Numbered from the stretch's first letter, positions 26,635 through 35,180 are shown. The stretch: 64,000 bases of DNA from Geodermatophilus saharensis (GCF_900188205.1 NZ_FZOH01000002.1:62001-126000); one strand, 5' to 3'. The notes: generated from the sequence alone by a model not told the origin. Translations and numbers: made by a program.

Positions 26635-27612
26635 TCAGAACTCCATCGCGCGGTCGACGGCGTCGAGGACACGGTCGAGGTCGGGGAGGTACTCCTCCTC
26701 GAGCTTCGACGGCGGGTACGGGGTGTCGTAGCCGCCCACCCGCAGCACCGGCGCCTCCAGGGAGTGGAAGCAGGTCTCGGTCACCCGGGCGGCGATCTCC
26801 GAGCCCAGGCCCAGGGTCACCGGCGCCTCGTGGACGACGACGCAGCGCCCGGTGCGCCGCACCGAGTCGAACACCGGGTCGAGGTCGAGCGGCGAGAGGG
26901 TGCGCAGGTCGACGACCTCCAGCGAGCGGCCCTCCTCGGCGGCGGCCTCGGCGGCCTGCAGCGCCGTCTTCACCATCGGGCCGTAGGCCAGCACGGTGAC
27001 GTCGTCGCCGCCGCGGACCACCCGCGAGGCGAACAGCGGGCCGGGCGTGGCCTCGGTGTCGACCTCCGCCTTCTCCCAGTACCGCCGCTTGGGCTCGAGG
27101 AAGACGATCGGGTCGGGGGAGGCGATGGCCTGCTGGATGCCCCAGTAGGCGTCGGCCGGGTTGCTGACGGCGACCACCTTCAGCCCCGGGGTGTGCGCGA
27201 AGTACGCCTCCGGGCTCTCGCTGTGGTGCTCGACCGCGCCGATGCCGCCGCCGAAGGGGATCCGGATGACGATCGGCATCGGCAGCCGGCCGCGGGAGCG
27301 GGCGTGGATCTTGGCGACCTGCGTGACGATCTGGTTGTAGGCGGGGAAGACGAACCCGTCGAACTGGATCTCGCAGACCGGCCGGTAGCCGCGCATGGCC
27401 AGCCCGACGGCGGTGCCGAGGATGCCGGCCTCGGCGAGCGGGGTGTCGACGACGCGGTCCTCGCCGAAGTCCTTCTGCAGGCCGTCGGTGATCCGGAAGA
27501 CCCCGCCCAGGCGGCCGATGTCCTCGCCCATGAGGACGACCTTCGCGTCGTCCTCGAGCGCGCGGCGCAGGCCGAGGTTGAGGGCCTTGCCGATGGTGAG
27601 CGTCTCGGCCAT
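26635..27612 (-). CDS. bkdB: 2-oxoacid dehydrogenase E1 beta subunit
   Basis: 325 residues, transketolase-like pyrimidine-binding and C-terminal domains. GEDIGRLGGVFRIT, DTPLAEAGILGTAVGLA, FGGGIGAVEHHSESPEAYFAHTPG and the end VLRVGGYDTPYPP are typical of branched-chain E1 beta. Its ATG overlaps the E1 alpha stop (TGATG), and E2 starts three bases after its stop, showing a tight operon. Confidence 0.92.
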   Translation of the reverse strand: MAETLTIGKALNLGLRRALEDDAKVVLMGEDIGRLGGVFRITDGLQKDFGEDRVVDTPLAEAGILGTAVGLAMRGYRPVCEIQFDGFVFPAYNQIVTQVAKIHARSRGRLPMPIVIRIPFGGGIGAVEHHSESPEAYFAHTPGLKVVAVSNPADAYWGIQQAIASPDPIVFLEPKRRYWEKAEVDTEATPGPLFASRVVRGGDDVTVLAYGPMVKTALQAAEAAAEEGRSLEVVDLRTLSPLDLDPVFDSVRRTGRCVVVHEAPVTLGLGSEIAARVTETCFHSLEAPVLRVGGYDTPYPPSKLEEEYLPDLDRVLDAVDRAMEF

Positions 27613-28751
27613 CAGTGCTCGCTCCCCTCGAAGGAGGCCTGGTAGGCCTCGAACTGCGCCTGCTGCGCGGCCACGAGCGGCGTCTGCTCGGCGTAGACCT
27701 GGTCGAACATGGCCGTCCCCGGCGGGTCGGTCATCTCGGTGGTGCCCGAGCGGATGCGCTGCGCCAGCTCGTCGGCCTCGGCCTCGACGGCGTCGAAGAA
27801 GTCGGCGTCGGCGATGCCGGTGCGCGAGAGGTGGGCCTTCACCCGCGCGATGGGGTCGCGCAGCTTCCACTCCTCCAGCTCGCTGGCCAGCCGGTAGCGG
27901 GTGGGGTCGTCGGAGGTGGTGTGCGCGCCCATCCGGTAGGTGAAGGCCTCGATGAACGTGGGGCCCTGGCCCTCGCGGGCGGCGGTGAGGGCGGCCCGGG
28001 TGACGGCGAGGACGGCGAGGACGTCGTTGCCGTCGACCCGGACGCCGGGGAAGCCGAAGCCGGCCGCGCGCTGGTACAGCGGCACCCGCGACTGCCGCTC
28101 CAGCGGCACGCTGATCGCGTACTGGTTGTTCTGGCAGAAGAACACGACCGGGGCGGAGAAGCTCGCCGCCCAGATGAAGGACTCGTTGACCTCGCCCTGG
28201 CTGGTGGCGCCGTCGCCGAGGAAGGCCAGCGTCGCGGTCTCGGCGCCGTCGCGCTGCAGGCCCATGGCGTAGCCGGTGGCGTGCAGGCACTGCGCGCCGA
28301 TGACGACGGTGTAGAGGTTGAAGCCGGTGGCGATCGGGTCCCAGCCGCCGTTGTCCACGCCGCGGAAGAGGCTGATGACGTGCAGCGGGTCGACCCCGCG
28401 GGTCCAGGCCACGCCGTGCTCGCGGTAGGTGGGGAAGGCCATGTCGCCGTCGGCCATCGCCCGGCCGGCGCCGATCTGGGCCGCCTCCTGGCCCAGCAGC
28501 GAGGCCCAGATGCCCAGCTCGCCCTGGCGCTGCAGCGCGGTGGCCTCGACGTCCCAGCGGCGGACCAGCACGAGGTCGCGGTAGAGGCCGCGCAGCTCCT
28601 CGGCGGAGACGTCGAGCGGGTAGTCGGGGTGCTCGACCCGCTCGCCCTCGGGGGTCAGCAGCTGCACCAGGTCGGGCTGCTGCGGAAGGTGGGGCGCGGC
28701 CGCCCCGGGTACGGGGTCGACCATCTCGGTGGTCGCGCTCGACACGCTCAC
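27612..28751 (-). CDS. bkdA: 2-oxoacid dehydrogenase E1 alpha subunit
   Basis: 379 residues binding thiamine diphosphate: GDGATSQGEVNESFIWAA is the ThDP motif, with NNQYAISVPLERQ and the phosphorylation-loop-like YRMGAHTTSDDPTRYR. With E1 beta it decarboxylates 2-oxoacids from valine, leucine and isoleucine, giving branched acyl-CoAs for fatty acid primers or energy. GTG chosen because GAGGAG lies six bases before it. First gene of the operon and divergent from an AsnC regulator. Confidence 0.92.
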   Translation of the reverse strand: MSVSSATTEMVDPVPGAAAPHLPQQPDLVQLLTPEGERVEHPDYPLDVSAEELRGLYRDLVLVRRWDVEATALQRQGELGIWASLLGQEAAQIGAGRAMADGDMAFPTYREHGVAWTRGVDPLHVISLFRGVDNGGWDPIATGFNLYTVVIGAQCLHATGYAMGLQRDGAETATLAFLGDGATSQGEVNESFIWAASFSAPVVFFCQNNQYAISVPLERQSRVPLYQRAAGFGFPGVRVDGNDVLAVLAVTRAALTAAREGQGPTFIEAFTYRMGAHTTSDDPTRYRLASELEEWKLRDPIARVKAHLSRTGIADADFFDAVEAEADELAQRIRSGTTEMTDPPGTAMFDQVYAEQTPLVAAQQAQFEAYQASFEGSEH

Positions 28752-28966
28752 GCGCTGCTCCTCGCCGTCGTCCGCGCTGCCGGGGTCACCGGCCGGTCGC
28801 GGTGCTGGACGTCCTGTGGCGCCGGGGTTGTGGCTCCACTCACACATCGTGACACGTCCCCCGCCGGTAGGGAGCACACCACCCCCCGATCGGGATGCGC
28901 AAGGCCGCCACGGTGGATTGAGCAGGATGCGTTTCCCGGGCGGCCGGCACGTGCCAGACTGGCGCC

Positions 28967-29464
28967 GTGCCTGCCGGTCCCGAGCGCCTCGACGCCACCG
29001 ACGCCCGGCTGGTGCAGGCGCTGGACGCCGACCCGCGGGCCACGGTGCTGGCGCTCTCCCAGCAGCTCGGGCTGGCCCGCAACACCGTCCAGGCGCGGCT
29101 GGCCCGGCTGGAGTCCGGCGGGCTGCTCGCCCCCTTCGCCTCGCGCGTGCGCCCGGAGGCCCTCGGCTACCGGCTCAGCGCCTACGTGACGGTGCAGGTC
29201 GTGCAGCGCGGCCTCGAGGAGGTCGCCGCCGCGCTGGCCGCGATGCCCGAGGTGCTGGAGGTGACCGCGCTGTCCGGCGCGGCGGACCTGCTGGTGCGCG
29301 TGGTCGCCGTCGACGCCGACGACCTGTGGCGGCTGACCGAGCAGGTGCTCGCGCTGCCCGGGGTGGAGCGCACCGACACCGCCCTGGCGCTGCGCCGCTA
29401 CGTCGACCACCGGGTCGACCCGCTGCTGCGGCGTGCGGCGGGAGAGGAGCCGGCGTCCGGGTAG
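28967..29464 (+). CDS. bkdR: Lrp/AsnC-family regulator
   Basis: 165 residues: HTH (LDATDARLVQALDADPRATVLALSQQLG) and RAM ligand domain (about 65-145, SGAADLLVRVVAVDADDLWRL). It is divergent from the bkd genes, the standard place for the branched-chain-responsive regulator of that operon, so the symbol is inferred from position. GTG has CAGACT six bases upstream. The 215-base gap between them holds the promoters but no clear Lrp site by eye. Confidence 0.88.
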   Translation: MPAGPERLDATDARLVQALDADPRATVLALSQQLGLARNTVQARLARLESGGLLAPFASRVRPEALGYRLSAYVTVQVVQRGLEEVAAALAAMPEVLEVTALSGAADLLVRVVAVDADDLWRLTEQVLALPGVERTDTALALRRYVDHRVDPLLRRAAGEEPASG

Positions 29465-29475
29465 GAGGGGCCCGG

Positions 29476-29670
29476 GTGACCTCCGAGGCCCCGACCCCGC
29501 TGCCCGTCCTGCTCGACGAGCCGCTGCGCACCTACGGCCCCGGCGGGCAGGAGGAGTCGGTGCGCGACGTCGTCCGGCGCGAGCTCGAGCCGCTCCACTC
29601 TTGCACCGTCGACCGCACCGCCCGGCTGCTCGCGGCGTTCCTGGCCCGGCCGCTGCCGGTCAGCGGCTGA
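29476..29670 (+). CDS. small hypothetical protein
   Basis: 64 residues, amphipathic second half (SVRDVVRRELEPLHSCTVDRTARLLAAFLARPL). GTG start with AGGAGGGG about 12 bases upstream, 11 bases after the AsnC gene, so it may be cotranscribed. Its end overlaps the convergent DUF3253 gene by 11 bases. No recognised family. Confidence 0.6.
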   Translation: MTSEAPTPLPVLLDEPLRTYGPGGQEESVRDVVRRELEPLHSCTVDRTARLLAAFLARPLPVSG

Positions 29671-29914
29671 CCCGCCGGATCCGGACCGGGCCGCGGGCGG
29701 TGGCGACGTCGACCACCGCGCCGCGCTGGGTCACCTCGACCTCGCCCCGCTCGGCGAGCCGCCCGGCGACATCGCGCGCCCGCGGCACGAGCTCCCGCCA
29801 GCCCTCCGGGTCCACGGCGCGCGCGGCCTCCGACGGGCAGATCGTGGCGCCGGGCGCGCGGACGTCGAGCAGCGCGCCGATCGCCCGCTCGAGGGCCGCG
29901 CCGACGTCGTCCAC
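29660..29914 (-). CDS. DUF3253 family protein
   Basis: 84 residues in a winged-helix-like pattern: ALLDVRAPGATICPSEAARAVDPEGWRELV ... EVTQRGAVVDV ... GPVRIR. This is the DUF3253 signature, small cytoplasmic proteins of unknown role. GTG preceded by GGAGAG directly upstream; start not certain. Confidence 0.82.
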   Translation of the reverse strand: MDDVGAALERAIGALLDVRAPGATICPSEAARAVDPEGWRELVPRARDVAGRLAERGEVEVTQRGAVVDVATARGPVRIRRVSR

Positions 29915-29968
29915 CTCTCCAGCATGCGCCCGTTTGCGCTGGTGAGCGCGACGGGTAGGGCGCCGCCC

Positions 29969-30487
29969 ATGGCGAAGCGCACCCCCGTGGGGACGTTCGG
30001 CAAGGGCAAGCGGGGCATCAGCACCCTCGGCTGGGCGCTGCGCGGCGCGGCGGCGGGGGCGGCGGGGTCGACCGCGCTCAACGCCGTCACCTACCTCGAC
30101 ATGACCGTCCGCGGGCGCGGCACCAGCTCCACGCCCGAGCAGACGGTGGAGAGGCTCGCCGAGAAGGCGCACGTGCCCATCCCGGGCGACGAGGAGCACC
30201 GGCAGAACCGGGTGCAGGGCCTGGGCCCGATCACGGGTCTGGTCGCCGGGGTCGGGGTCGGGGTCGGCGTCGGGCTGCTGCGGGCGTCGGGGTTCCGGTC
30301 GCAGCCGCTGGTGGGCACGCTGCTCACCACGCTCGCGGTGCTGGTGGCCGCCAACGGGCCCATGACGGTGCTGGGCGTCACCGACCCGCGCACCTGGTCG
30401 GCGGCCGACTGGGCCGCCGACGTGGTGCCGCACCTGGCCTACGGCGCCGTCGTCAAGACCACCATGGACGCCTTCGACCGCCCGTAG
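29969..30487 (+). CDS. membrane protein of unknown function
   Basis: 172 residues. A basic N-terminus, then an Ala/Gly-rich helix (about 30-50), a Gly-Val repeat helix (GVGVGVGVGLL, about 90-112) and a third hydrophobic stretch (118-140). ATG has TAGGGC seven bases upstream. An alternative GTG nine codons earlier exists. No family recognised. Followed by a palindromic 3'-end repeat shared with the convergent gene. Confidence 0.72.
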   Translation: MAKRTPVGTFGKGKRGISTLGWALRGAAAGAAGSTALNAVTYLDMTVRGRGTSSTPEQTVERLAEKAHVPIPGDEEHRQNRVQGLGPITGLVAGVGVGVGVGLLRASGFRSQPLVGTLLTTLAVLVAANGPMTVLGVTDPRTWSAADWAADVVPHLAYGAVVKTTMDAFDRP

Positions 30488-30493
30488 ACCCGT

Positions 30494-30511
30494 GCACTTC
30501 CGCGGAAGTGC
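30494..30511. repeat. palindromic 3'-end repeat, copy 3
   Basis: GCACTTCCGCGGAAGTGC, a perfect 18-bp palindrome, lies in the 28-base gap between two convergent genes. Identical core to the copies at 3411, 39639 and 39670. In this place it could terminate both transcripts. Confidence 0.85.
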
Positions 30512-30515
30512 CCGC

Positions 30516-31847
30516 TCAGGGGACCGCCCAGCCGCGGGGGTCGACGCCGCCGGGCACGGGCGCGGCGGGGTCGTAGGGCTCGCGGGTGAACACGAACGTG
30601 CCCAGGTCGAGGTGGTCGGCGGCGATCCGCAGCGTCTCGCCGGCGTAGTAGCCGTCCAGCCCGACCCACGTGCCGTCGTCGCGGCGCCGGAACCGGCTGG
30701 ACCGCCCGGCCCGTCCCGGCAGCGGCCCGAGGTGCAGCAGCCCGCCGGCCACCGCCCGGAGGGCCAGCGGCGACGGCCCCCAGTACCAGACGCCGAGCTG
30801 CTCGAGCGGCACCGGGGATCCGGCCGGGCGCCACGGCTCGACCACCCGCGGCTCGGCGGCCCGCAGGTCGGCGAGCAGGCCCGGGACCAGCGCCGAGTCC
30901 AGCCCGCTGGTGGTGTTGGCCAGGGAGACCCCGCCGGTGCCCTCCTCGCGGTCGACGAAGACCCCGGCGAGGAACCCCGGCATCGAGCCGCCGTGGCCGG
31001 TGAGCGTGCGGCCGTCGACCCGCAGCACCTGCAGCCCCAGCCCGTACGCCGACCAGGCCGGCGACGACGGGTCGACGCCGGCCGGCACCGCCATCTCCTC
31101 CAGCGTCGCCGGTGACAGCACGTCGCCGGTGTCGCCGAGCAGGAAGGCGGCGAAGCGGCCGAGGTCGGCGAGGGTGGCCCACAGCTGCCCGGCGGCGGCC
31201 ATGACCCCGGCGTGGTGCTCGGGCTCGGGCAGGACGACGTCGGCCCACGGGTGCACGGCGTACCCCTGCGCGGCGCGGCCCGACGGGCGCGGCGTCGTCC
31301 GGGTCATGCCCAGCGGGGCCAGCACCTCGGCGGTGACGACGTCGTCCCACGGCCGGCCGCGCAGCCGGGCCACGAGCTCGCCGAGGAGGCCGAAGCCGAG
31401 GTTGGAGTAGTGGAAGCGCCGGGCCTCGCCCAGGACGACGTCGCCGCCGGTGAGCGCGAGGTCGGCCAGCGAGCCGCCGGGCACCCGCTCCCACCAGCCG
31501 CCGGGGCTCTCGGCCGACGCGCCGGCCAGGTGCGACAGCAGCTGCCCGATCGACCGGTCGCCCAGCGGCGTGCCCGGGACGTGCCGGTCCAGCGGGTCGT
31601 CCAGACCGAGCCGGCCCTCGTCGCGCAGCCGCAGCACCACGACCGCGGTGACCGTCTTGCTGATCGAGCCCAGGCGGTACTGGACGTCGGTGTGCGGCTC
31701 GTCGACGTCGCCGCGGCCGGCCGACCAGGCGAGCCCGCCGTCGCGGACGACGCCGGCGACCAGGCTCGGCGCCCGGCCGTCGCGCTGCACGCGGGCGGTG
31801 CGGGCCAGCAGGGTGCGGGCGGTGGCGGGCAGCACGGGCTCGGGCAT
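30516..31847 (-). CDS. beta-lactamase-fold serine hydrolase
   Basis: 443 residues, no signal peptide. Class C-like motifs: Ser61-x-x-Lys64 in LGSISKTV, Tyr147-Ser-Asn in FHYSNLGFG, and HGG in TGHGGSMPGF. The first ~330 residues form the hydrolase; the rest is a beta-rich domain typical of peptidase S12 family proteins. Probably an esterase or D-amino peptidase rather than a resistance enzyme. TACCGT seven bases before ATG suggests a leaderless message. Confidence 0.88.
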   Translation of the reverse strand: MPEPVLPATARTLLARTARVQRDGRAPSLVAGVVRDGGLAWSAGRGDVDEPHTDVQYRLGSISKTVTAVVVLRLRDEGRLGLDDPLDRHVPGTPLGDRSIGQLLSHLAGASAESPGGWWERVPGGSLADLALTGGDVVLGEARRFHYSNLGFGLLGELVARLRGRPWDDVVTAEVLAPLGMTRTTPRPSGRAAQGYAVHPWADVVLPEPEHHAGVMAAAGQLWATLADLGRFAAFLLGDTGDVLSPATLEEMAVPAGVDPSSPAWSAYGLGLQVLRVDGRTLTGHGGSMPGFLAGVFVDREEGTGGVSLANTTSGLDSALVPGLLADLRAAEPRVVEPWRPAGSPVPLEQLGVWYWGPSPLALRAVAGGLLHLGPLPGRAGRSSRFRRRDDGTWVGLDGYYAGETLRIAADHLDLGTFVFTREPYDPAAPVPGGVDPRGWAVP

Positions 31848-31862
31848 GCCCGGAACGGTAGG

Positions 31863-32180
31863 TCAGGCCCGCGCGGGTGCCGCGAGCCTCCCGGTCCGGC
31901 CGGCCCAGCGCTCGAACACCACGGTGGCCAGCGGCGGGACGGATGCGGCCAGCGCGAGCAGCGTCGTCCACGGCGACCAGCGCAGCACCCGGGACGCGAC
32001 CAGCGCGACGACGACGTAGGCGACGAACACCGCGCCGTGGACCGGCCCGAACACCTGCACGCCGACCTCGGAGGTCTCGGGCACGTACTTGACGTACATG
32101 CCGGCGAGCAGGCCCACCCACGACAGCGCCTCGGCGACGGCGACGGCGCGGAAGGCGGTGGCGACGGTGCGGGGGTTCAT
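31863..32180 (-). CDS. DUF3817 membrane protein
   Basis: 105 residues with three membrane helices (8-30, 42-62, 68-88). The pattern AFRAVAVAEALSWVGLLAGMYVKYV and GPVHGAVFVAYVV is that of DUF3817, a small integral membrane family in actinobacteria. No role is known. It ends 15 bases before the start of the serine hydrolase gene and both run on the same strand. Confidence 0.85.
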   Translation of the reverse strand: MNPRTVATAFRAVAVAEALSWVGLLAGMYVKYVPETSEVGVQVFGPVHGAVFVAYVVVALVASRVLRWSPWTTLLALAASVPPLATVVFERWAGRTGRLAAPARA

Positions 32181-32283
32181 CGGTGCGCGGTCCTCAGGCG
32201 TCGGCGGCAGCTCCGCGGGGACCAACGCGGCACCCCGTCCCCGGTCTCCCCGTCCCGGTGTGACCCCGGTGACGTCGTGGAAC

Positions 32284-32345
32284 GGCCGCCCTCCAGGGGC
32301 CCGCGCCGAGCGGGAGCGAGGCGTGGGGACGAGGGTGGGCCTTCC
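32284..32345 (-). repeat. 3'-end structured element, copy A
   Basis: Begins directly at the NlpC/P60 stop codon. Read on the minus strand it shares, with gaps, blocks with the elements at 41797-41853 and 45888-45942: GGACC/GGCCC, TCCCCAC, CCTCGC and CCCTGGAGGG. The arms can fold into a long interrupted hairpin, so a terminator role is likely. Most diverged of the three. Confidence 0.6.
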
Positions 32346-33470
32346 TCAGCCGATGCGGCGGGCTCCGGAGTAGCTGCCCATCGAGTCGATGCCGGCCACC
32401 TTGACGACGTCGCCGGAGGTCGGCGCGTGCACCATCTGGCCGTTGCCGATGTAGATGCCCACGTGGCTGACCGGGCTGTAGAAGAAGACCAGGTCACCGG
32501 GCTGCAGGTCCGACTTCGCGACCGCGGTGCCCATCTGCGACTGCATCTTGCTGGAGTGCGGGAGGCTGATCCCGGCGGCCTTGAAGGCGTACTGGGTCAG
32601 GCCCGAGCAGTCGAAGGAGTCCGGGCCCGCGGCGGCCCACACGTAGGGGTCGCCGCGCTGGGCCATGGCGGTGGCCACGACGGTGCCGGCGACACCGCTC
32701 GCCGGAGCCGGGGCCGCGGCCGGCGCGGAGGACGCGACGGGGGCCTCCTCGGCGGCGGGCTCCTCCCGGTCCTCGTCACGGCTGGCCCGCTGGTCGCCGG
32801 CGGCGTGCGCGGCCGCGGCGGCCTCCAGCGCGGCGCGCTGCTCCTCGGCGCTGAGCCGCGCGAAGTCGGCCTGGTAGGCGGCGATCTGCCCCTCCAGGTC
32901 GGCCTGCTGGGCGGCGACGGCGTCGTACTGGCGCTGGGCCTCGGCGGCGGCCTCGGCGGCCGCGGTCTGCGCGGCGGTGGCGGTCTCGGTGGCCGCGACG
33001 GCCTGGCCGAGCAGCTCGCCCTGGTAGCCGGCGACGCCCTGCAGGAGGCTGACGCGGTTGACGAACTCGTCGGCGTCCTCGCTGGTCATGAGCGCCTGGA
33101 ACGAGCCCATGCCGTCGCCGGTGTAGGCCGATCGGGCGATGCCCACGACCTGCCGGCGGGCGGTGTCGACCTCGGCCTGCGCCTGGGCGAGGGACGCGGC
33201 GGCGGCCGCGGCCGCGGCCTGCTGGGCGGCCAGCGCCTCACGGGCCTCGTTGAACTGCTCGGTGACGACCTCGAGGTCGTGCCCGCGGGCGGCCACCAGC
33301 TGCGCGGCCTCGGCCGCCGTGGTGGGCTCCTCGGCCAGGGCGGCGGACGGGACGACCCCGACGGCCACGCCGAGACCGAGGGCCCCGGCGAGGACGAGGG
33401 CGGCGCGGCGGCCGGGCCGACGCTGCGGGCGGCCGGTCGCGCCGGGGACGGACGTGCGCAGGGACGCCAC
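32346..33470 (-). CDS. secreted NlpC/P60 peptidoglycan hydrolase (RipA-like)
   Basis: 374 residues. Signal peptide (1-46, cleavage near SAALA-EEP), a long Ala/Gln-rich coiled coil (about 50-235), a Pro/Ala linker and a C-terminal NlpC/P60 domain with catalytic Cys288 (DCSGLTQYA), His336 (SHVGIYI) and His348. It should cut stem peptides in the septal wall, like mycobacterial RipA. GTG start preceded by GAGGAG. Its ~195-base leader contains a c-di-AMP-type riboswitch and an MtrA-like site. Confidence 0.93.
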   Translation of the reverse strand: MASLRTSVPGATGRPQRRPGRRAALVLAGALGLGVAVGVVPSAALAEEPTTAAEAAQLVAARGHDLEVVTEQFNEAREALAAQQAAAAAAAASLAQAQAEVDTARRQVVGIARSAYTGDGMGSFQALMTSEDADEFVNRVSLLQGVAGYQGELLGQAVAATETATAAQTAAAEAAAEAQRQYDAVAAQQADLEGQIAAYQADFARLSAEEQRAALEAAAAAHAAGDQRASRDEDREEPAAEEAPVASSAPAAAPAPASGVAGTVVATAMAQRGDPYVWAAAGPDSFDCSGLTQYAFKAAGISLPHSSKMQSQMGTAVAKSDLQPGDLVFFYSPVSHVGIYIGNGQMVHAPTSGDVVKVAGIDSMGSYSGARRIG

Positions 33471-33491
33471 GCGGTGGTTCTCCTCTTCCCA

Positions 33492-33660
33492 GGCCGCCTA
33501 CCGGGTTAGCTGACGGGTTCGGGCGTGGACTCGCCCGGCGCGTGCGGACACGCGCTGCACCCCAGGACTGCGGTGGGTCCCCGGCCCGGCGCACCCGAGG
33601 GGCACACCGGCTCGACGGCGTCCTCGGGGTGTCACCCAGGTCAGTGACGGAGCGCCCCGT
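33492..33660 (-). ncRNA. ydaO/yuaA-type (c-di-AMP) riboswitch
   Basis: In the minus-strand leader of the NlpC/P60 gene I see the conserved 3' block GTCAGCTAACCCGGTAGGC (about 33496-33514) and GCCGGGGACCCA, both typical of actinobacterial ydaO riboswitches, with paired segments between. These riboswitches bind c-di-AMP and usually switch off wall-hydrolase genes. Boundaries are approximate; a covariance-model search would fix them. Confidence 0.82.
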
Positions 33661-33671
33661 TGGACGTACAC

Positions 33672-33701
33672 ACAGTAAGGGGCGTGACGGGCCCGTGACA
33701 A
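33672..33701 (-). promoter_or_regulatory. promoter of NlpC/P60 gene with MtrA-like direct repeat
   Basis: On the minus strand: TTGTCA (33701-33696), an 18-base spacer and TACTGT (33677-33672). Overlapping it, GTCAC-GGGCCC-GTCAC (33699-33684) is a direct repeat with six-base spacing, matching the GTMAC-N6-GTMAC pattern of MtrA sites, which control wall hydrolases in actinobacteria. Together with the riboswitch this explains most of the 335-base gene-free stretch 33471-33805. Farther up, GTCAC-CGAT-GTGAC is a further inverted repeat. Confidence 0.6.
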
Positions 33702-33805
33702 TCACCGTGGTGTAGTCACATCGGTGACATTCCGTATTGGTGCGGCTACGGACACGCGGGGCCCCGCCCGTTTGACCGGCCGCCGGGGCGTGTAGGAGTC
33801 AGGGC

Positions 33806-34027
33806 ATGTCCTCCTCCACGCGGATGCGCCTGGCCCGGCCGCTCGTCGTGCTCGCGCTGTTCGGCTCCCTCACCGCCTGCGGCGACAACACGGACTTCTC
33901 CCGCGGGCCCACCAACTGCGACGCCAGCAGCGAGAACGCCAGCAACGAGAACGACGCCAGCTGCCAGGAGACCGGCCCGAACCCCGGCAACGACGCGCCG
34001 ACCACCGACGACACCTCCGAGGACTGA
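33806..34027 (+). CDS. small lipoprotein
   Basis: 73 residues: basic start, hydrophobic helix and lipobox LTAC (Cys near 25), then an acidic, Asn/Asp/Ser-rich mature part of about 48 residues with two further Cys. It should be a lipid-anchored, disordered surface peptide. ATG with TAGGAG seven bases upstream. No family recognised. Divergent from the NlpC/P60 gene, so it may share regulation. Confidence 0.75.
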   Translation: MSSSTRMRLARPLVVLALFGSLTACGDNTDFSRGPTNCDASSENASNENDASCQETGPNPGNDAPTTDDTSED

Positions 34028-34085
34028 GCACCGCACCGGCCCGCCCCGACGGGCGCGCGCCCGCGGGGACTGGTGCCATGGTCGG

Positions 34086-35180
34086 GTGACCTCGGAACGC
34101 AGGTGGACCGCGGCCCGCCTGCGCGCCGAGGCGCTCACCCTGCTGCGCGGCGCCCAGCGGCTGCTGCGCGGCCGCGACCTCGCCCTGATCTCCGCCGGCC
34201 TGACCTTCTACGCGGGCATCGCGGTGGTGCCGCTGCTGCTGGTCGCGGTGCGGCTGACCGCGCTGGTGACCTCGGCGGAGGAGGTGCGCGCGCTCACCGC
34301 GCGGCTGACCGAGCTGCTGCCCACGCCGCTGGGCGCACCGGAGGCGGTCGAGCGGCTGGTCGAGGCGGGCACCCACCTGGACCTGCTGGGCTTCGTGCTG
34401 GCGCTGGTCCCGCTGACCTTCTACGGCGAGGGGCTGCGCCGCGCGCTGCTGCGCTTCAGCCAGCGCCGGGAGAACCTGACCGGCTGGCGCGGCCGGCTGC
34501 TCACCCTGCCGCTGGTCGTCGCCACGCCGCTGCTGCTCTACCCGGTGCTGCTGGCCGCCCGGGTGATGGCCGACCTGGCCCGTGAGGACGGCGCCGGGGC
34601 GGCACTGGGCCGCTTCGCCGTCGGCTACTACACCGTGCTGTTCGTCCTCACCGTGCCGGTGCTGTGGGGGTTCGGCGTGGTCTCGGGCGGCCAGCTGCGC
34701 TGGGGCGCGCTCACCAGCGGGGCACTGTTCACCGCGGCCTGCCTGTCGGGCTTCCTGCAGGGCTTCGTGGTGTTCCTGTCCCTGCCGCTGGACCTGGGCG
34801 CGCCCTTCGGCGGCCTGGTCGTCGTCGGGGCCGTGGTCGCCGTCGGCCTGTGGCTGTTCCTGCTGCACCTGGTGCTGCTGGCCGGGTGGCTGCTCACCCA
34901 GTCACTCGACGAGCGGCTCGGCCGCCGTCACGCGGCCGGCGCGCCGCCCCACTCCGGGGGGACCTGGGGCTCGACGGGTGGAGGCGGCGCCGCGGGTGCG
35001 GGCTCCGCGGGCGCCGTGGGGGGCACCTCGGGCGCGGGCGGGGCGGGCTCCGTCGGGGCCTCGGGCTCGGGAGCCGGCGCCTCCGGCTCCGGGGCCGGTT
35101 CGGGTGCCGGCTCCGGCTCGGGAGCGGGCGCGGGGTCCGGCGCCGGCGCCGGAGCCGGGTCGGGCTCCGGCTCGACGTAG
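34086..35180 (+). CDS. YihY/BrkB-family membrane protein with Gly/Ser tail
   Basis: 364 residues. Residues 1-285 hold about six membrane helices and the YihY/BrkB pattern (ISAGLTFYAGIAVVPLLLV, LPLVVATPLLLYPVLL, FLQGFVVFLSLPLDLGAPFGG). The last ~80 residues are Gly/Ser/Ala-only and are the antisense of the Pro/Glu-rich PBP tail, so the two genes overlap by 253 bases tail to tail. The tail may simply reflect absence of a stop. GTG start. Role of the family unknown. Confidence 0.8.
   Translation: MTSERRWTAARLRAEALTLLRGAQRLLRGRDLALISAGLTFYAGIAVVPLLLVAVRLTALVTSAEEVRALTARLTELLPTPLGAPEAVERLVEAGTHLDLLGFVLALVPLTFYGEGLRRALLRFSQRRENLTGWRGRLLTLPLVVATPLLLYPVLLAARVMADLAREDGAGAALGRFAVGYYTVLFVLTVPVLWGFGVVSGGQLRWGALTSGALFTAACLSGFLQGFVVFLSLPLDLGAPFGGLVVVGAVVAVGLWLFLLHLVLLAGWLLTQSLDERLGRRHAAGAPPHSGGTWGSTGGGGAAGAGSAGAVGGTSGAGGAGSVGASGSGAGASGSGAGSGAGSGSGAGAGSGAGAGAGSGSGST

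Noticed and set aside
28752-28966. Lrp/AsnC binding site or clear promoter for the bkd operon
   Set aside because: Several A/T-richer patches exist but no convincing -35/-10 pair or Lrp consensus could be picked by eye.
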